DNA from: JAJYQH01 sp036261615
GTDB lineage: Bacteria > Actinomycetota > Actinomycetes > Propionibacteriales > Propionibacteriaceae
Assembly (NCBI GenBank): GCA_036261615.1
Contig: DATAKK010000010.1
Span: 1 to 28,692 of the forward strand
DNA: 28,692 bases
Reading direction: 5' to 3'
Below are positions 1 through 7,657 of this stretch, in pieces. Positions within the stretch are counted from its first letter, which is position 1, and each line of letters begins with the position of its first letter. Both the position numbers and the translations under genes were made by a program. The notes beneath the pieces are model-generated. The model ran no database searches, was not told where the DNA came from, and was given only the letters and a program-made list of their open reading frames with translations.

Positions 1-1796
1 ACCAGCGTGGGGGTGGTGACCCGGTCGGTGAGCAGCATGGGGCTCTGCGCGTCGACAACGGCCTTGTCGGTGCCGTTGTACTCCTGCGGGAAGAACCAGC
101 CGATGTCGGACGAGCCGACGAAGCTCCACGGGTCGAGGAAGCCGCGCTCGACGATGGCGCCCGCCCAGCGGTGGTCGTGGGCGATGATCCAGGCGGTCAT
201 GTACCCGCCGTACGAGCCGCCCATGACCCCGACGCGTTCGCCGTCGAGCCCGGGGACGGTCTCGACCGCGTGGTCGAGGAACCCGAGGATGTCGGCCATG
301 TCGCGGTCGCCGAAGTTGCCCTGGATCGAGCGCACGTGCTCCGCGCCGTAGCCGTCGGCGCCGCGCGGGTTGCACATCACCACGGCGTACCCGGCCGAGG
401 CGTAGACCTGGGCCTCGTCGAACCACGCGGGCCCGTAGGACGCCGCCGGCCCACCGTGGATGTTGAGCAGCACGGGGTGCGGACCCTCGCCCGCGGGCAC
501 GAACACCCAGCCCTGCACCTGGTAGCCGTCGTCGGCCGTGCTGCGCAGCTCCTGCGGACGGACCGGCGTGGTCTCGCCGCGGAGCCGCCCGGAGAAGTCG
601 GTGAGGACCGTGGCGTCGCCCAGCGGCCCGAGCCGTACGACCTCGCCGGCGCTGGTCTCGTCGGCAAGGATGACCGCGACGTCCGGCGTCCCGGGGATCT
701 CGGCGACCTCGAGCACCGACCCGGGCGCCGGGAGCTCGTCGTCGCCGCCGTCGGGACGCAGCCGGTGGACGACCCCCGACCCCTCGACGTTGACGATCGC
801 CAGCGCGGTGCCGTGCTCGCCGGGGGCGAGGTCGAGCACCGAGGACGTCTCGGCGTCCGTGAGCCGGGTGGCACGGCCGTCGGCGACCGTGAACACACCG
901 GTGAGGGCGCCGACGAAGGCGCGCCCGGTCTCGCTCACGTCGTCGCCGAGCGCGTAGAGAGTGTCTCCGCTCACCACCGGGTGCCCGAGCGACAGCGGCG
1001 TCCCAGGGGTGATCGAGATCGGTTCGCCACCGGCCAGCGGCAGCTCGTAGATGTCGGTGACGAGGTCGCGGTCGCGGGACTCGTGCCGGGCGGAGGCGAA
1101 CAGCAGGTGGCGCCCGTCGGCGCTGAAGGTGACCCCGCTCGCGTCGTAGTCGCCGGCGGTGAGCTGGGTGGCGTGCGGGACGAGGGTCGAGGGTGCCGGC
1201 TCCTTGCCCTTGGCGGCGTCCGCGAGCTGCTTGGCCACCCGCCCCACCGGCTTGACCGGGGGCTCGGCGTCCAGGTCAGGCAGGTGCACGAGGAACACGT
1301 GCTGGCGCTTGTCGGTGGTGTAGCCCACCCCGTTCATCCGGAACTTGACGCCGGTGATGTGCCGCGGGTCCTCCTGGTTGGCGGCGACTCCCTCGAGGGT
1401 GCCGTAGCGGCCGTCGTCCGGGACCCGGGCGATGAACGCGAGCGAGCGCGAGTCGGGGGAGAAGGCGAACTCGCTCACCCCGAGCTTCTGGTCGGTGAGC
1501 TTGAGCGGCTCGCCGCCGGACGCCTCGACGACGTGCAGCTGGGGCTTGCCGTCGGCGTCCGGACGCAGGAACCCGATGAGCCGGCCGTCGGGCGAGAACC
1601 GGGGGCTGGAGTCGGACTGGCCGCGGGTGAGCCGGCGCGGGTGACCGTGCCCGGTGAGGGGAACCCGCCACAGTTGGCCGACGTAGCCGTCGGCCTCGAA
1701 GCTCGGGCGGCTGGTGGCCACGACGGCCCACGTGCCGTCGGGGTGAACACGCAGGTGAGAAGGCCGGACGATGAGATCGAGCTGCTCTGGTCGCAT
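1..1796 (-). CDS. S9 family peptidase (prolyl oligopeptidase / acylaminoacyl-peptidase type), 3' end outside the window
   Basis: Serine peptidase of clan SC that cleaves short peptides, probably in the cytosol because no signal peptide is visible. The ATG is at 1796 and 598 codons run open to the left edge. The N-terminal part (about residues 10-330) contains propeller-like repeats such as SPRFSPDGRLIGF and FAFSPDSRSLAF, typical of the S9 beta-propeller. The C-terminal alpha/beta hydrolase domain carries the nucleophile motif GGSYGG, with Ser528 near bases 213-215. The last visible residues (SPMLLTDRVTTPTL) are the family's approach to the catalytic Asp strand. The catalytic Asp and His codons lie beyond base 1. 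A TAATCT hexamer lies 7 nt upstream of the ATG, inside the tail of the rhomboid gene, so the gene may have its own leaderless promoter or be read with that gene across the 5-nt gap. The family call is strong; the subfamily (S9C or S9A) is not certain. Confidence 0.9.
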   Translation of the reverse strand, partial: MRPEQLDLIVRPSHLRVHPDGTWAVVATSRPSFEADGYVGQLWRVPLTGHGHPRRLTRGQSDSSPRFSPDGRLIGFLRPDADGKPQLHVVEASGGEPLKLTDQKLGVSEFAFSPDSRSLAFIARVPDDGRYGTLEGVAANQEDPRHITGVKFRMNGVGYTTDKRQHVFLVHLPDLDAEPPVKPVGRVAKQLADAAKGKEPAPSTLVPHATQLTAGDYDASGVTFSADGRHLLFASARHESRDRDLVTDIYELPLAGGEPISITPGTPLSLGHPVVSGDTLYALGDDVSETGRAFVGALTGVFTVADGRATRLTDAETSSVLDLAPGEHGTALAIVNVEGSGVVHRLRPDGGDDELPAPGSVLEVAEIPGTPDVAVILADETSAGEVVRLGPLGDATVLTDFSGRLRGETTPVRPQELRSTADDGYQVQGWVFVPAGEGPHPVLLNIHGGPAASYGPAWFDEAQVYASAGYAVVMCNPRGADGYGAEHVRSIQGNFGDRDMADILGFLDHAVETVPGLDGERVGVMGGSYGGYMTAWIIAHDHRWAGAIVERGFLDPWSFVGSSDIGWFFPQEYNGTDKAVVDAQSPMLLTDRVTTPTL

Positions 1797-1801
1797 GCCG
1801 G

Positions 1802-2419
1802 TCAGATTACGCGGCGGCGCGACCGCCGTTCGACCACCCAGGCCGCGAGGACGCCGCCGACCGCACCTCCGAGGTGGGCCTGCCAGCTGATGCCACTGGC
1901 CTCGGGCAGCACGCCCCACAGCACACCGCCGTAGATCGCGAGGACGACCAGGCCGACGACGATGTGCCGCCAGTTGCGGGAGAAGATCCCGCGGGCGAGC
2001 ACGTAGGTGAGCCAGCCGAAGATCAGGCCGCTGGCGCCGGCGGTGATCGTGTGCGGCGCGCTGAGCAACCAGGCGCTGAGCCCCGAGGTGAGCGTCGGGA
2101 TGACGGTGGCGGTGAGCCAGCGCCACAGGCCGCCGAGCAGCACGACCACCCCGAGGATGAAGAACGGGATCGAGTTGGCCTCGAGATGCGCCCAGCCGAA
2201 GTGGATGAACGGGGCGGTGAGGATCGACCAGAGGTCGGCGGCGTCCCGGGTGCGGATGCCGAGGTCGTCGAGCGCGTGGCCGCTCACCTGGTCGACCCCC
2301 TCGAGCAGCCACATGAGGGCGAGCAGCGCGCCGATGACGATCACCGCGCCGGGAAGAGTGGACGCCCGCCGGCTCAGGCTCGTCGACCGGCTGGGCGCAG
2401 TGGTCAGCACCGAACTCAT
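1802..2419 (-). CDS. Rhomboid family intramembrane serine protease
   Basis: A 205-residue polytopic membrane protein of the rhomboid family, which cleaves transmembrane segments inside the bilayer. The catalytic dyad is visible: Ser130 in GASGLIFG and His182 in SWQAHLGG. The upstream HxxxN motif is present as H78-L-E-A-N82. About six hydrophobic segments are seen (roughly 22-40, 83-98, 102-120, 126-142, 152-172, 183-196), the minimal bacterial six-TM core. The ATG at 2419 is chosen because upstream codons are non-hydrophobic and run into the divergent menB promoter. The stop is 5 nt before the S9 peptidase start, so the two may be co-transcribed. The substrate cannot be inferred. Confidence 0.88.
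   Translation of the reverse strand: MSSVLTTAPSRSTSLSRRASTLPGAVIVIGALLALMWLLEGVDQVSGHALDDLGIRTRDAADLWSILTAPFIHFGWAHLEANSIPFFILGVVVLLGGLWRWLTATVIPTLTSGLSAWLLSAPHTITAGASGLIFGWLTYVLARGIFSRNWRHIVVGLVVLAIYGGVLWGVLPEASGISWQAHLGGAVGGVLAAWVVERRSRRRVI
1804..1809 (-). promoter_or_regulatory. Possible leaderless -10 box for the S9 peptidase
   Basis: TAATCT on the minus strand, 7 nt before the ATG at 1796. The spacing matches that seen at several other genes here. It overlaps the end of the upstream rhomboid gene, so it may be fortuitous. Confidence 0.35.
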
Positions 2420-2482
2420 GGACCAAGTGTGCCGCGCGCCGCTGTGGTGGGGCTGTGCGGCGTCCGGCAGTTTCGGGGGCAC

Positions 2483-2488
2483 TAGATT
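2483..2488 (+). promoter_or_regulatory. -10 box of menB, leaderless type
   Basis: TAGATT lies 7 nt before the menB ATG and no Shine-Dalgarno sequence is seen close to the start. This places the transcription start at or very near the A of the ATG. No convincing -35 box. Confidence 0.5.
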
Positions 2489-2495
2489 CGGCCGC

Positions 2496-3416
2496 ATGAG
2501 CCAGCCGTTCAAGCCCGAGCTGTGGGACGCCGTCGAGGGGTTCGACTTCACCGACATCACCTACCACCGGGCCAAGGACGTCCCCGCCGTGCGGATCGCC
2601 TTCAACCGGCCCGAGGTGCGCAACGCCTTCCGTCCGCACACCGTCGACGAGCTGTACACGGCCCTCGACCACGCCCGGATGTCGGCCGACGTGGGCTGCG
2701 TCCTCGTCACCGGCAACGGCCCCTCGGCGAAGGACGGCGGCTGGGCGTTCTGCTCGGGCGGCGACCAACGGATCCGCGGGCGCGCCGGCTACCAGTACGA
2801 GCAGGCGTCCGGGGGTCCCAACACGGGTGCGGAACCGCCGAGCCCCATCGACCGGGCGAAACTCGGACGGCTGCACATCCTCGAGGTGCAGCGGCTCATC
2901 CGGTTCATGCCCAAACCGGTCATCGCCCTGGTCAACGGCTGGGCGGCCGGGGGAGGGCACTCGCTGCACGTCGTCTGCGACCTCACCCTCGCGTCGGCGG
3001 AGCACGCGCGGTTCAAGCAGACGGACGCCGACGTCGGCAGCTTCGACGGCGGTTTCGGCTCGGCCTACCTCGCCCGGCAGGTGGGGCAGAAGGTGGCCCG
3101 GGAGATCTTCTTCCTCGGCGAGACCTACGACGCCCAGCGCGGCTACGAGATGGGCACGGTCAACCGGGTCGTGCCGCACGCCGACCTCGAGGACGTCGGG
3201 CTCGAGTGGGCGGCGAAGATCTGCGCGAAGTCTCCGACCGCCCAGCGGATGCTCAAGTTCGCGTTCAACGCCATCGACGACGGCCTCATCGGCCAGCAGG
3301 TGTTCGCCGGCGAGACCACCCGCCTCGCGTACATGACCGACGAGGCCGTCGAGGGCCGCGACAGTTTCCTCGAGAAGCGCGCCCCCGACTGGTCGCAGTT
3401 CCCCTACTACTACTGA
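2496..3416 (+). CDS. menB: 1,4-dihydroxy-2-naphthoyl-CoA synthase (menaquinone biosynthesis)
   Basis: Crotonase-fold enzyme that closes the second ring of the naphthoquinone by a Dieckmann-type condensation of o-succinylbenzoyl-CoA. The 306-residue protein has the hallmarks of actinobacterial MenB: WAFCSGGDQRIRG (about 83-95), the oxyanion-hole region NGWAAGGGHSLHVVCD (about 147-162), QTDADVGSFDGGFGS (175-189), and the C-terminal tail DWSQFPYYY. Asp184 in SFDGG corresponds to the Asp185 of the M. tuberculosis enzyme, so this should be the type that supplies its own side-chain base and needs no bicarbonate. No other men gene is in the window. The start at 2496 is supported by the -10 box just upstream and by a normal N-terminus. 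Confidence 0.95.
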   Translation: MSQPFKPELWDAVEGFDFTDITYHRAKDVPAVRIAFNRPEVRNAFRPHTVDELYTALDHARMSADVGCVLVTGNGPSAKDGGWAFCSGGDQRIRGRAGYQYEQASGGPNTGAEPPSPIDRAKLGRLHILEVQRLIRFMPKPVIALVNGWAAGGGHSLHVVCDLTLASAEHARFKQTDADVGSFDGGFGSAYLARQVGQKVAREIFFLGETYDAQRGYEMGTVNRVVPHADLEDVGLEWAAKICAKSPTAQRMLKFAFNAIDDGLIGQQVFAGETTRLAYMTDEAVEGRDSFLEKRAPDWSQFPYYY

Positions 3417-3434
3417 TCCTCTCGGGTCCGGGTC

Positions 3435-3560
3435 TCGCGGCGTACGCCCTGATCGTCGCGGCGTACGAGATGGCGCTTTCGGGCCGTCATCTCGTACGCC
3501 GTCAGTCATCTCGTACGCCGACCGGACGCCGCGCAGCGGGGGAGCCGTTCGTACGCCGCG
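3435..3560. repeat. Cluster of GTACGCC direct and inverted repeats after menB
   Basis: CGGCGTACGAGATG (3459-3472) and its exact reverse complement CATCTCGTACGCCG (3488-3501) form a 14-bp stem with a 15-nt loop. The same CATCTCGTACGCCG recurs directly at 3507-3520, and shorter CGTACGCC units occur near 3440-3448 and 3549-3557. The cluster sits between two convergent genes. A role in transcription termination is possible, but the third copy could form a competing stem and no U-tract follows. Confidence 0.6.
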
Positions 3561-3623
3561 CTCCACCGACTCCCGGGCGCCGACGCCCACGCCGACCGGA
3601 CGCCGCCGGCGTCCGGCCGCGGG

Positions 3624-4274
3624 TCAGTCGAGCCCGACGAACCGCCGGAACGCCTCGACGCCCTCGGCCACGACCGGGTCCGCGGGACGCACGAACCGGT
3701 CGGGCGTCAGCACGAGCTCGTGCTTCCACGACCACCCCTGCTCGCGCGGCGCCCGCCGGCGTCCGGCCTCGACGTAGCCCACCCGCGCGCTCACCCCCTG
3801 TGACGCGACGTTGCCCTCGTAGAAGCTGCTGGTGAGCTCCTCGGCGTCCAGGTGGTCGAACCCGAACGCCGCGACCACCTGCCGCATGAGCGTGCCAATG
3901 CCCTGCCGGTGGTGCGCCCGCCCGAGCCACGACCCCGTCTCGAGGCTGCGGGTCTTCGCGAACTCGCGCCCCATGAGGTCCTGGACGCCGGCGACCCGCC
4001 CGTCGCGGCGCACCACGAGGGTGAGAGACCACGCCTCCGGAGTGAACCGGGAGCGGCTGCCCCAGTAGAACCGGGCCATGGACGCCGGCAGCTCCGCGGC
4101 GTCCTCGCGGTGCCAGGGCACCTCGAACGGCATGACCTCCACCCCCTCCGCCTCGACCCCGGCGAGCGCCAGGTCGACGAGTTCGGGGATGTCGTCGTCG
4201 CGGAGCGTGCGCAGTTCGAGCGGCCCGCAGGTGAGGCGGACGCCGAACGGCGGCCACAGCTGGGTGAGGTCCAT
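3624..4274 (-). CDS. GNAT family N-acetyltransferase (RimJ/RimL-like)
   Basis: A 216-residue acetyl-CoA-dependent acyltransferase with a single GNAT domain. The phosphate-binding loop RQGIG (123-127) follows GSWLGRAHH, and the later EGNVASQGVSARVGY segment is the usual RimJ-type motif. The start MDLTQLWPPF at 4274 is preferred over the in-frame ATG at 4310, because the extra residues are Arg/Trp-rich and would run back towards the divergent gene. The gene is convergent with menB and divergent from the YbaK-domain gene, 64 bp away. The acceptor (a protein N-terminus, antibiotic or metabolite) cannot be told from sequence. Confidence 0.85.
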   Translation of the reverse strand: MDLTQLWPPFGVRLTCGPLELRTLRDDDIPELVDLALAGVEAEGVEVMPFEVPWHREDAAELPASMARFYWGSRSRFTPEAWSLTLVVRRDGRVAGVQDLMGREFAKTRSLETGSWLGRAHHRQGIGTLMRQVVAAFGFDHLDAEELTSSFYEGNVASQGVSARVGYVEAGRRRAPREQGWSWKHELVLTPDRFVRPADPVVAEGVEAFRRFVGLD

Positions 4275-4326
4275 GGGGCCAGTCCACCGCCATCGCCGCC
4301 CGCCCGGCAACCCGATTCCCCCTGAC

Positions 4327-4332
4327 TACGCT
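4327..4332 (+). promoter_or_regulatory. -10 box of the YbaK-domain gene, leaderless type
   Basis: TACGCT, 6 nt before the ATG at 4339, with no ribosome binding site in between. It is one of the recurring TAnnnT-N5-7-start arrangements in this window. Confidence 0.45.
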
Positions 4333-4338
4333 GGCCCG

Positions 4339-4875
4339 ATGAGCGATCGCCAGGTGTTCGACCATCTCGACCTGTTGCCCGCCGCCGACAACCCGGCGCT
4401 GCTCGCCCCGCCGGTCGCCGCCGCCCTTCACCACGTGCCGGGCGCCCTCGTCTTCACCATCGACCCCACCCTGGCCGACACCGCCGCCCTCTGTGAGGCG
4501 TACCGCCTGCCGCTCGACTCGTGCGCCAACTGCGTCATCGTGGCCGGACGCCGCGGCGACACCACCCGCCACGTCGCGTGCATGGCCCTTGCGACGACCC
4601 GGGTCGACGTCAACGCCACGGTCCGTCGCAGGCTGGACGCCCGGAAGGCGTCGTTCGCGCCGATGGACTTCGCGGTCGAGAGCTCGGGCATGGAGTACGG
4701 CGGGATCACCCCCGTCGGCCTCCCCGAGGCGTGGCCGGTGTGGGTCGACGAGGCGGTCTCCGCGGCGGGCTGGGTCTGCATCGGCTCAGGGGTGCGCGGT
4801 TCGAAGCTCGTCCTGCCGGCCACCGACCTGCTCCGGCTCCCTGGGGCCGAGGTCGTGGCCGAGCTGGCCCGCTGA
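4339..4875 (+). CDS. YbaK/EbsC-type aminoacyl-tRNA deacylase domain protein
   Basis: A 178-residue stand-alone protein of the YbaK/ProX editing superfamily, which hydrolyses mischarged aminoacyl-tRNAs in the cytosol. Support comes from NCVIVAGRRGDTTRHVACMALA (about 60-82), the RKASFAPMDFA block that in this family holds the substrate-binding Lys, and the glycine-rich ESSGMEYGGITPVGLP and GSGVRGSKLVLPA segments. An N-terminal 45 residues (VFDHLDLLPAADNPALLAPP) precede the domain, as in actinobacterial YbaK-like proteins. The ATG is fixed by the adjacent -10 box. The stop codon lies inside the first unit of a 19-bp tandem repeat. The tRNA substrate is not predictable. Confidence 0.82.
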   Translation: MSDRQVFDHLDLLPAADNPALLAPPVAAALHHVPGALVFTIDPTLADTAALCEAYRLPLDSCANCVIVAGRRGDTTRHVACMALATTRVDVNATVRRRLDARKASFAPMDFAVESSGMEYGGITPVGLPEAWPVWVDEAVSAAGWVCIGSGVRGSKLVLPATDLLRLPGAEVVAELAR

Positions 4876-4924
4876 GCGTCCCTCGGCCCGCTGAGCGTCC
4901 CTCGGCCCGCTGACGGTCCCTCAG
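4868..4924 (+). repeat. Three tandem 19-bp units overlapping the stop codon of the YbaK-domain gene
   Basis: CCCGCTGAGCGTCCCTCGG occurs at 4868-4886 and again at 4887-4905. A third copy at 4906-4924 has three changes (CCCGCTGACGGTCCCTCAG). The TGA stop of the upstream gene (4873-4875) is part of unit 1. Since 19 is not a multiple of 3, changes in copy number cannot simply extend the protein. Confidence 0.9.
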
Positions 4925-4972
4925 AAGGGGTGGACGCCGCCACCTCAGGTAGAACCCCCGCAAGCGGCCCCG

Positions 4973-4978
4973 TAGTCT
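4973..4978 (+). promoter_or_regulatory. -10 box of the lipoprotein gene, leaderless type
   Basis: TAGTCT, 6 nt before the GTG at 4985 and 9 nt before the second GTG at 4988. It supports one of these two codons as the start. Confidence 0.45.
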
Positions 4979-4984
4979 GGACAG

Positions 4985-6118
4985 GTGGTGGGACGAAGCG
5001 GCGCGCGACTGCGGGGGATGGCGGCCCTCGCGGCAGGGCTGGGAGTCCTCGTCGTCGCGGGCTGCACCGCCACACCCCCTCCGACGCCCGCCGTCACGTC
5101 GCACGATCCGGCCTGGGTCGACAACGCGGTCGCCCTTGTCGGCTCGGCGTCCAACCACGACCCGGTGATCAAGGTGACCATCACCGCCCGGGGGGCCACG
5201 GTCATCACCCGGCACGCCGACTCCCGCGAGCAGCGCACCTGGTTCGTCGGGGTCACCGCGGCGACGCCCCAGCCGCGCGCCACCGTCTCGCCCACTCCGA
5301 GCCCCACTCCGACGCCGACGCCACCCGCGGCCCCGATCATGCACTCGGCCACCCCGCTGGCGGTCGTCTCGCCGTCGGCGTCGACGACCCCGACGCCGAT
5401 CGTCCCGTCGGCGTCCCCGACTCCGTTCGGCCCGGGACTGCCCCGGCTGCCGCAGCCCGCCGACCCGGCCAAGCCGGTCAGCACGGTCCAGGTTGACAAC
5501 ACCTACGGCAACATGAGCCTCGGGACCTTCGGCGACACCCAGGTGCTGCCGATGTGGCAGAAGCTGCAGACGCTCGGCTGCCGAGGCAACGGCTGGTCGA
5601 TCGTCTCCACTGCCGGCTGGAGCGGGACGGTCATCACCCACGGCAGCTGCGGCAAGGTCACCGCGGTGGCCGTCAACGGCCAGCCGCTCCCGCACACCGG
5701 CGACGAGACGACCCTGCTCACCAAGCAGTTGCAGATGCTGCAGTCGCTCATGCCCAACCAGGTCTCGATCCTCACCGTGCAGCACACCTGGTCGACCGAC
5801 TGCCCGGTGAGCCTCACCGCCGACTACTCGGTGCAGTTGGGCGGCAAGCTGCAACTGCGCACCACGCTCGACTGCAGCGACGTCACCACCGTCACCCTCG
5901 ACAACGGCTACCTGCCCGACGAGGCGCTGTCGGTGGGCAGCGTCCGGCCGGCCGTCATCGGCCAGGTGAGCGCCGCGTTGGCCCAGCGCAAGGTGCCGAT
6001 CGCGGCCACCAGCCTCTCGGTGCAGTGGTCGCCGCTCTACCGCCAGGAGACGATCGTCCCCCCGGACGGCGCCCCGGCCTTCTCGCTGAGCGGCAAGGAG
6101 CTCAAGCCCCCGGCCTGA
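4985..6118 (+). CDS. Secreted lipoprotein of unknown function
   Basis: A 377-residue protein with a Sec lipoprotein signal: Arg-rich n-region, hydrophobic stretch and lipobox V-V-A-G-C with Cys27. The mature protein would be anchored to the outer face of the membrane. After a short first segment (about 28-95) comes a Pro/Thr/Ser-rich linker (about 96-165, with repeated SPTPSPTPTPTP-like units). A conserved-looking C-terminal region of about 210 residues follows, containing SVQLGGKLQLRTTLDC and two Cys (near STDCPVS and TLDCSDV) that could form a disulfide. No catalytic motif or named family is recognised. The start is GTG 4985 or 4988. It is convergent with upp, whose stop is only 5 nt away, so the two probably share a short terminator region or read into each other. 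Confidence 0.8.
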   Translation: MVGRSGARLRGMAALAAGLGVLVVAGCTATPPPTPAVTSHDPAWVDNAVALVGSASNHDPVIKVTITARGATVITRHADSREQRTWFVGVTAATPQPRATVSPTPSPTPTPTPPAAPIMHSATPLAVVSPSASTTPTPIVPSASPTPFGPGLPRLPQPADPAKPVSTVQVDNTYGNMSLGTFGDTQVLPMWQKLQTLGCRGNGWSIVSTAGWSGTVITHGSCGKVTAVAVNGQPLPHTGDETTLLTKQLQMLQSLMPNQVSILTVQHTWSTDCPVSLTADYSVQLGGKLQLRTTLDCSDVTTVTLDNGYLPDEALSVGSVRPAVIGQVSAALAQRKVPIAATSLSVQWSPLYRQETIVPPDGAPAFSLSGKELKPPA

Positions 6119-6123
6119 TGCCG

Positions 6124-6765
6124 CTACTCCGCGAGCCCGAACAGCCGGTCGCCGGCGTCCCCCAGGCCCGGGATGATGTAGCCGTGCTCGTTGAGGTGGT
6201 CGTCGATGGCGGCGACCACCAGGGTGCATGGGACGCCGAGACCGTCGACCAGCGACCGGAACCGGGCGATGCCCTCGGGCGCGGCGAGCACGCAGATGCA
6301 GGTGATGTGGTCGGCGCCCCGGTTGACGAGGAACTTCACCGTGCCGCCGAGCGAGCCGCCGGTCGCCAGCATCGGGTCGAGCACGTAGCACTGGCGGCCG
6401 GACAGGTCGTGGGGGAGCCGCTCGGCGTAGGTCACCGGCTGGAGCGTCTGCTCGTCGCGGGCCATGCCGACGAAGCCGACCTCCGCGGAGGGGATGAGCC
6501 GGGTCATGCCCGGCAGCATCCCGAGGCCGGCCCGCAGGATGGGCACCACGAGCGGACGCGGCTTGGCCAGCGCGACGCCCTGGGCCACGGCCACCGGCGT
6601 GCGGATCTCGCGCGGTTCGACCCGCACCTCCCGGGTGGCCTCGTAGGCCAGCAGCGTCACGAGTTCGTCGACGAGTTGCCGGAACAGGGGGCTGGGGGTG
6701 CGGGCGTCCCGCAGCAGGCTGAGCTTGTGCGAGACCAGGGGGTGGTCGATGGCGCGCAGTTCCAC
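6124..6765 (-). CDS. upp: Uracil phosphoribosyltransferase
   Basis: Pyrimidine salvage enzyme that makes UMP from uracil and PRPP in the cytosol. It has 213 residues, the usual length. The PRPP-binding loop VLDPMLATGGSLGG (128-141) and the uracil-recognition tail HGYIIPGLGDAGDRLFG are both intact, as is VPILRAGLGM (74-83). It begins with GTG at 6765. A GATAGT hexamer 6 nt upstream and the lack of a Shine-Dalgarno sequence suggest a leaderless message. The gene is divergent from the tadA cluster, separated by about 170 bp. Confidence 0.96.
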   Translation of the reverse strand: MELRAIDHPLVSHKLSLLRDARTPSPLFRQLVDELVTLLAYEATREVRVEPREIRTPVAVAQGVALAKPRPLVVPILRAGLGMLPGMTRLIPSAEVGFVGMARDEQTLQPVTYAERLPHDLSGRQCYVLDPMLATGGSLGGTVKFLVNRGADHITCICVLAAPEGIARFRSLVDGLGVPCTLVVAAIDDHLNEHGYIIPGLGDAGDRLFGLAE

Positions 6766-6771
6766 GGGTTC

Positions 6772-6777
6772 ACTATC
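6772..6777 (-). promoter_or_regulatory. Possible -10 box of upp, leaderless type
   Basis: GATAGT on the minus strand (4 of 6 to TATAAT), 6 nt before the GTG start of upp. Confidence 0.4.
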
Positions 6778-6891
6778 GCATGCGTCCCGACGGCCGGGGC
6801 CGCCACGGGGGCGTTGTGGGGGCGGCTTGGGCAGGTGCGGAGCGTGGCATGCTTGGTCGCTCCCGGTTCATATCGGTGGTGGTCAGAGCAC

Positions 6892-6897
6892 TAGTCT
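6892..6897 (+). promoter_or_regulatory. Possible -10 box for the tadA cluster
   Basis: TAGTCT, the same hexamer as before the lipoprotein gene, about 42 nt upstream of the start at 6939. This leaves a short leader that contains the AGGAGG ribosome binding site (6927-6932). The -35 region is not clear. Confidence 0.35.
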
Positions 6898-6938
6898 GCA
6901 AGAGTGGGTGTGTCCCCGCGGTGCCTAGGAGGTGTGTC

Positions 6939-7649
6939 ATGAGCCAGAACGACGCCGGATCTGACGTCGAGCGGCTGGCCGACGACAGTGCTGACGCCGA
7001 GGTGGTCGACCCCGAGGTCATCGACGACGACGAGGTCGACGACGACGATCTCGACGACACCGACCCCCTCGACGACCGCTACGACGCCCAGGACGGACCC
7101 ACCGATCCCGACGACTCCGACGATGACGACTCCGACGACGATGACGACGACTACGACGATCTCGAGGACGCCTCCGACGACGAGATCGACCTGGTCGTGG
7201 CGATCTACCGCGAGGACGGCAACCCCGTCGTCGTGTCCATGCCCAAGGACCTCGCCAACGACTTCGACGAGCTGATCACCCAGCTGCGGCGGCTCCCCGC
7301 GGACGCCGGCGTCATCGGCATGGTCTCGATCGCCAGCGAGTTCTTCGTCATCTGCCGGGTGCGGGGACGCAACGTCCAGGTGCTGCTGAGCGACGCCGTG
7401 TCGGCCAACGACTGGCCGATCGCCCGCGACGTCGCCGACTTCCTCGGCGTCGACATCCCCGACCCCGACGACGACTCCGAACCCGCCGGCGACCTGGCAC
7501 TGCTCGCCGACCAGGGCATCAGCGACTTCGACCTCGAGGGCTACGCCACCGATCTCGACGAAGACTCCGACGAGCTCCTCGGACAGATCGCCGAGCGGAT
7601 GCGCCTGGGCTCGCAGTTCCGCCACGCCGTGGCCCACCCGCACCGCTGA
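6939..7649 (+). CDS. Putative tRNA adenosine deaminase-associated protein with a poly-Asp N-terminus
   Basis: A 236-residue protein matching what is known of the actinobacterial family found directly upstream of tadA (the TIGR03941 type). The conserved core starts near residue 83 (IDLVVAIYREDGNPVVVS) and continues through LITQLRRLPADAGVIGMVSI and the FFVICRVRG, LLSDAVSANDWPIA and LADQGISDFDLEGYA segments. Ahead of it is an extremely acidic stretch with 34 Asp in residues 24-84 and no Lys. An ideal AGGAGG (6927-6932) sits 6 nt before the ATG, fixing the start and showing that the acidic region is translated. The gene ends 8 nt before tadA, so a joint role in tRNA A34 deamination is inferred from synteny. 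The biochemical function of the family is unknown to me. Confidence 0.85.
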   Translation: MSQNDAGSDVERLADDSADAEVVDPEVIDDDEVDDDDLDDTDPLDDRYDAQDGPTDPDDSDDDDSDDDDDDYDDLEDASDDEIDLVVAIYREDGNPVVVSMPKDLANDFDELITQLRRLPADAGVIGMVSIASEFFVICRVRGRNVQVLLSDAVSANDWPIARDVADFLGVDIPDPDDDSEPAGDLALLADQGISDFDLEGYATDLDEDSDELLGQIAERMRLGSQFRHAVAHPHR

Positions 7650-7657
7650 CGCCGGCC

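Noticed and set aside
171..1934. Long plus-strand open frame opposite the S9 peptidase gene
   Set aside because: Its translation is Val/Gly/Arg/Glu-rich with no motif, as expected for the antisense of a high-GC gene. The opposite strand has a clear peptidase.
4868..4924. CRISPR-like array
   Set aside because: Units abut without spacers, there are only three, and no cas gene is present.
4706..6391. 561-codon minus-strand frame across the lipoprotein gene and upp 3' end
   Set aside because: Arg/Gly-rich nonsense; the lipoprotein and upp reading frames are recognisable.
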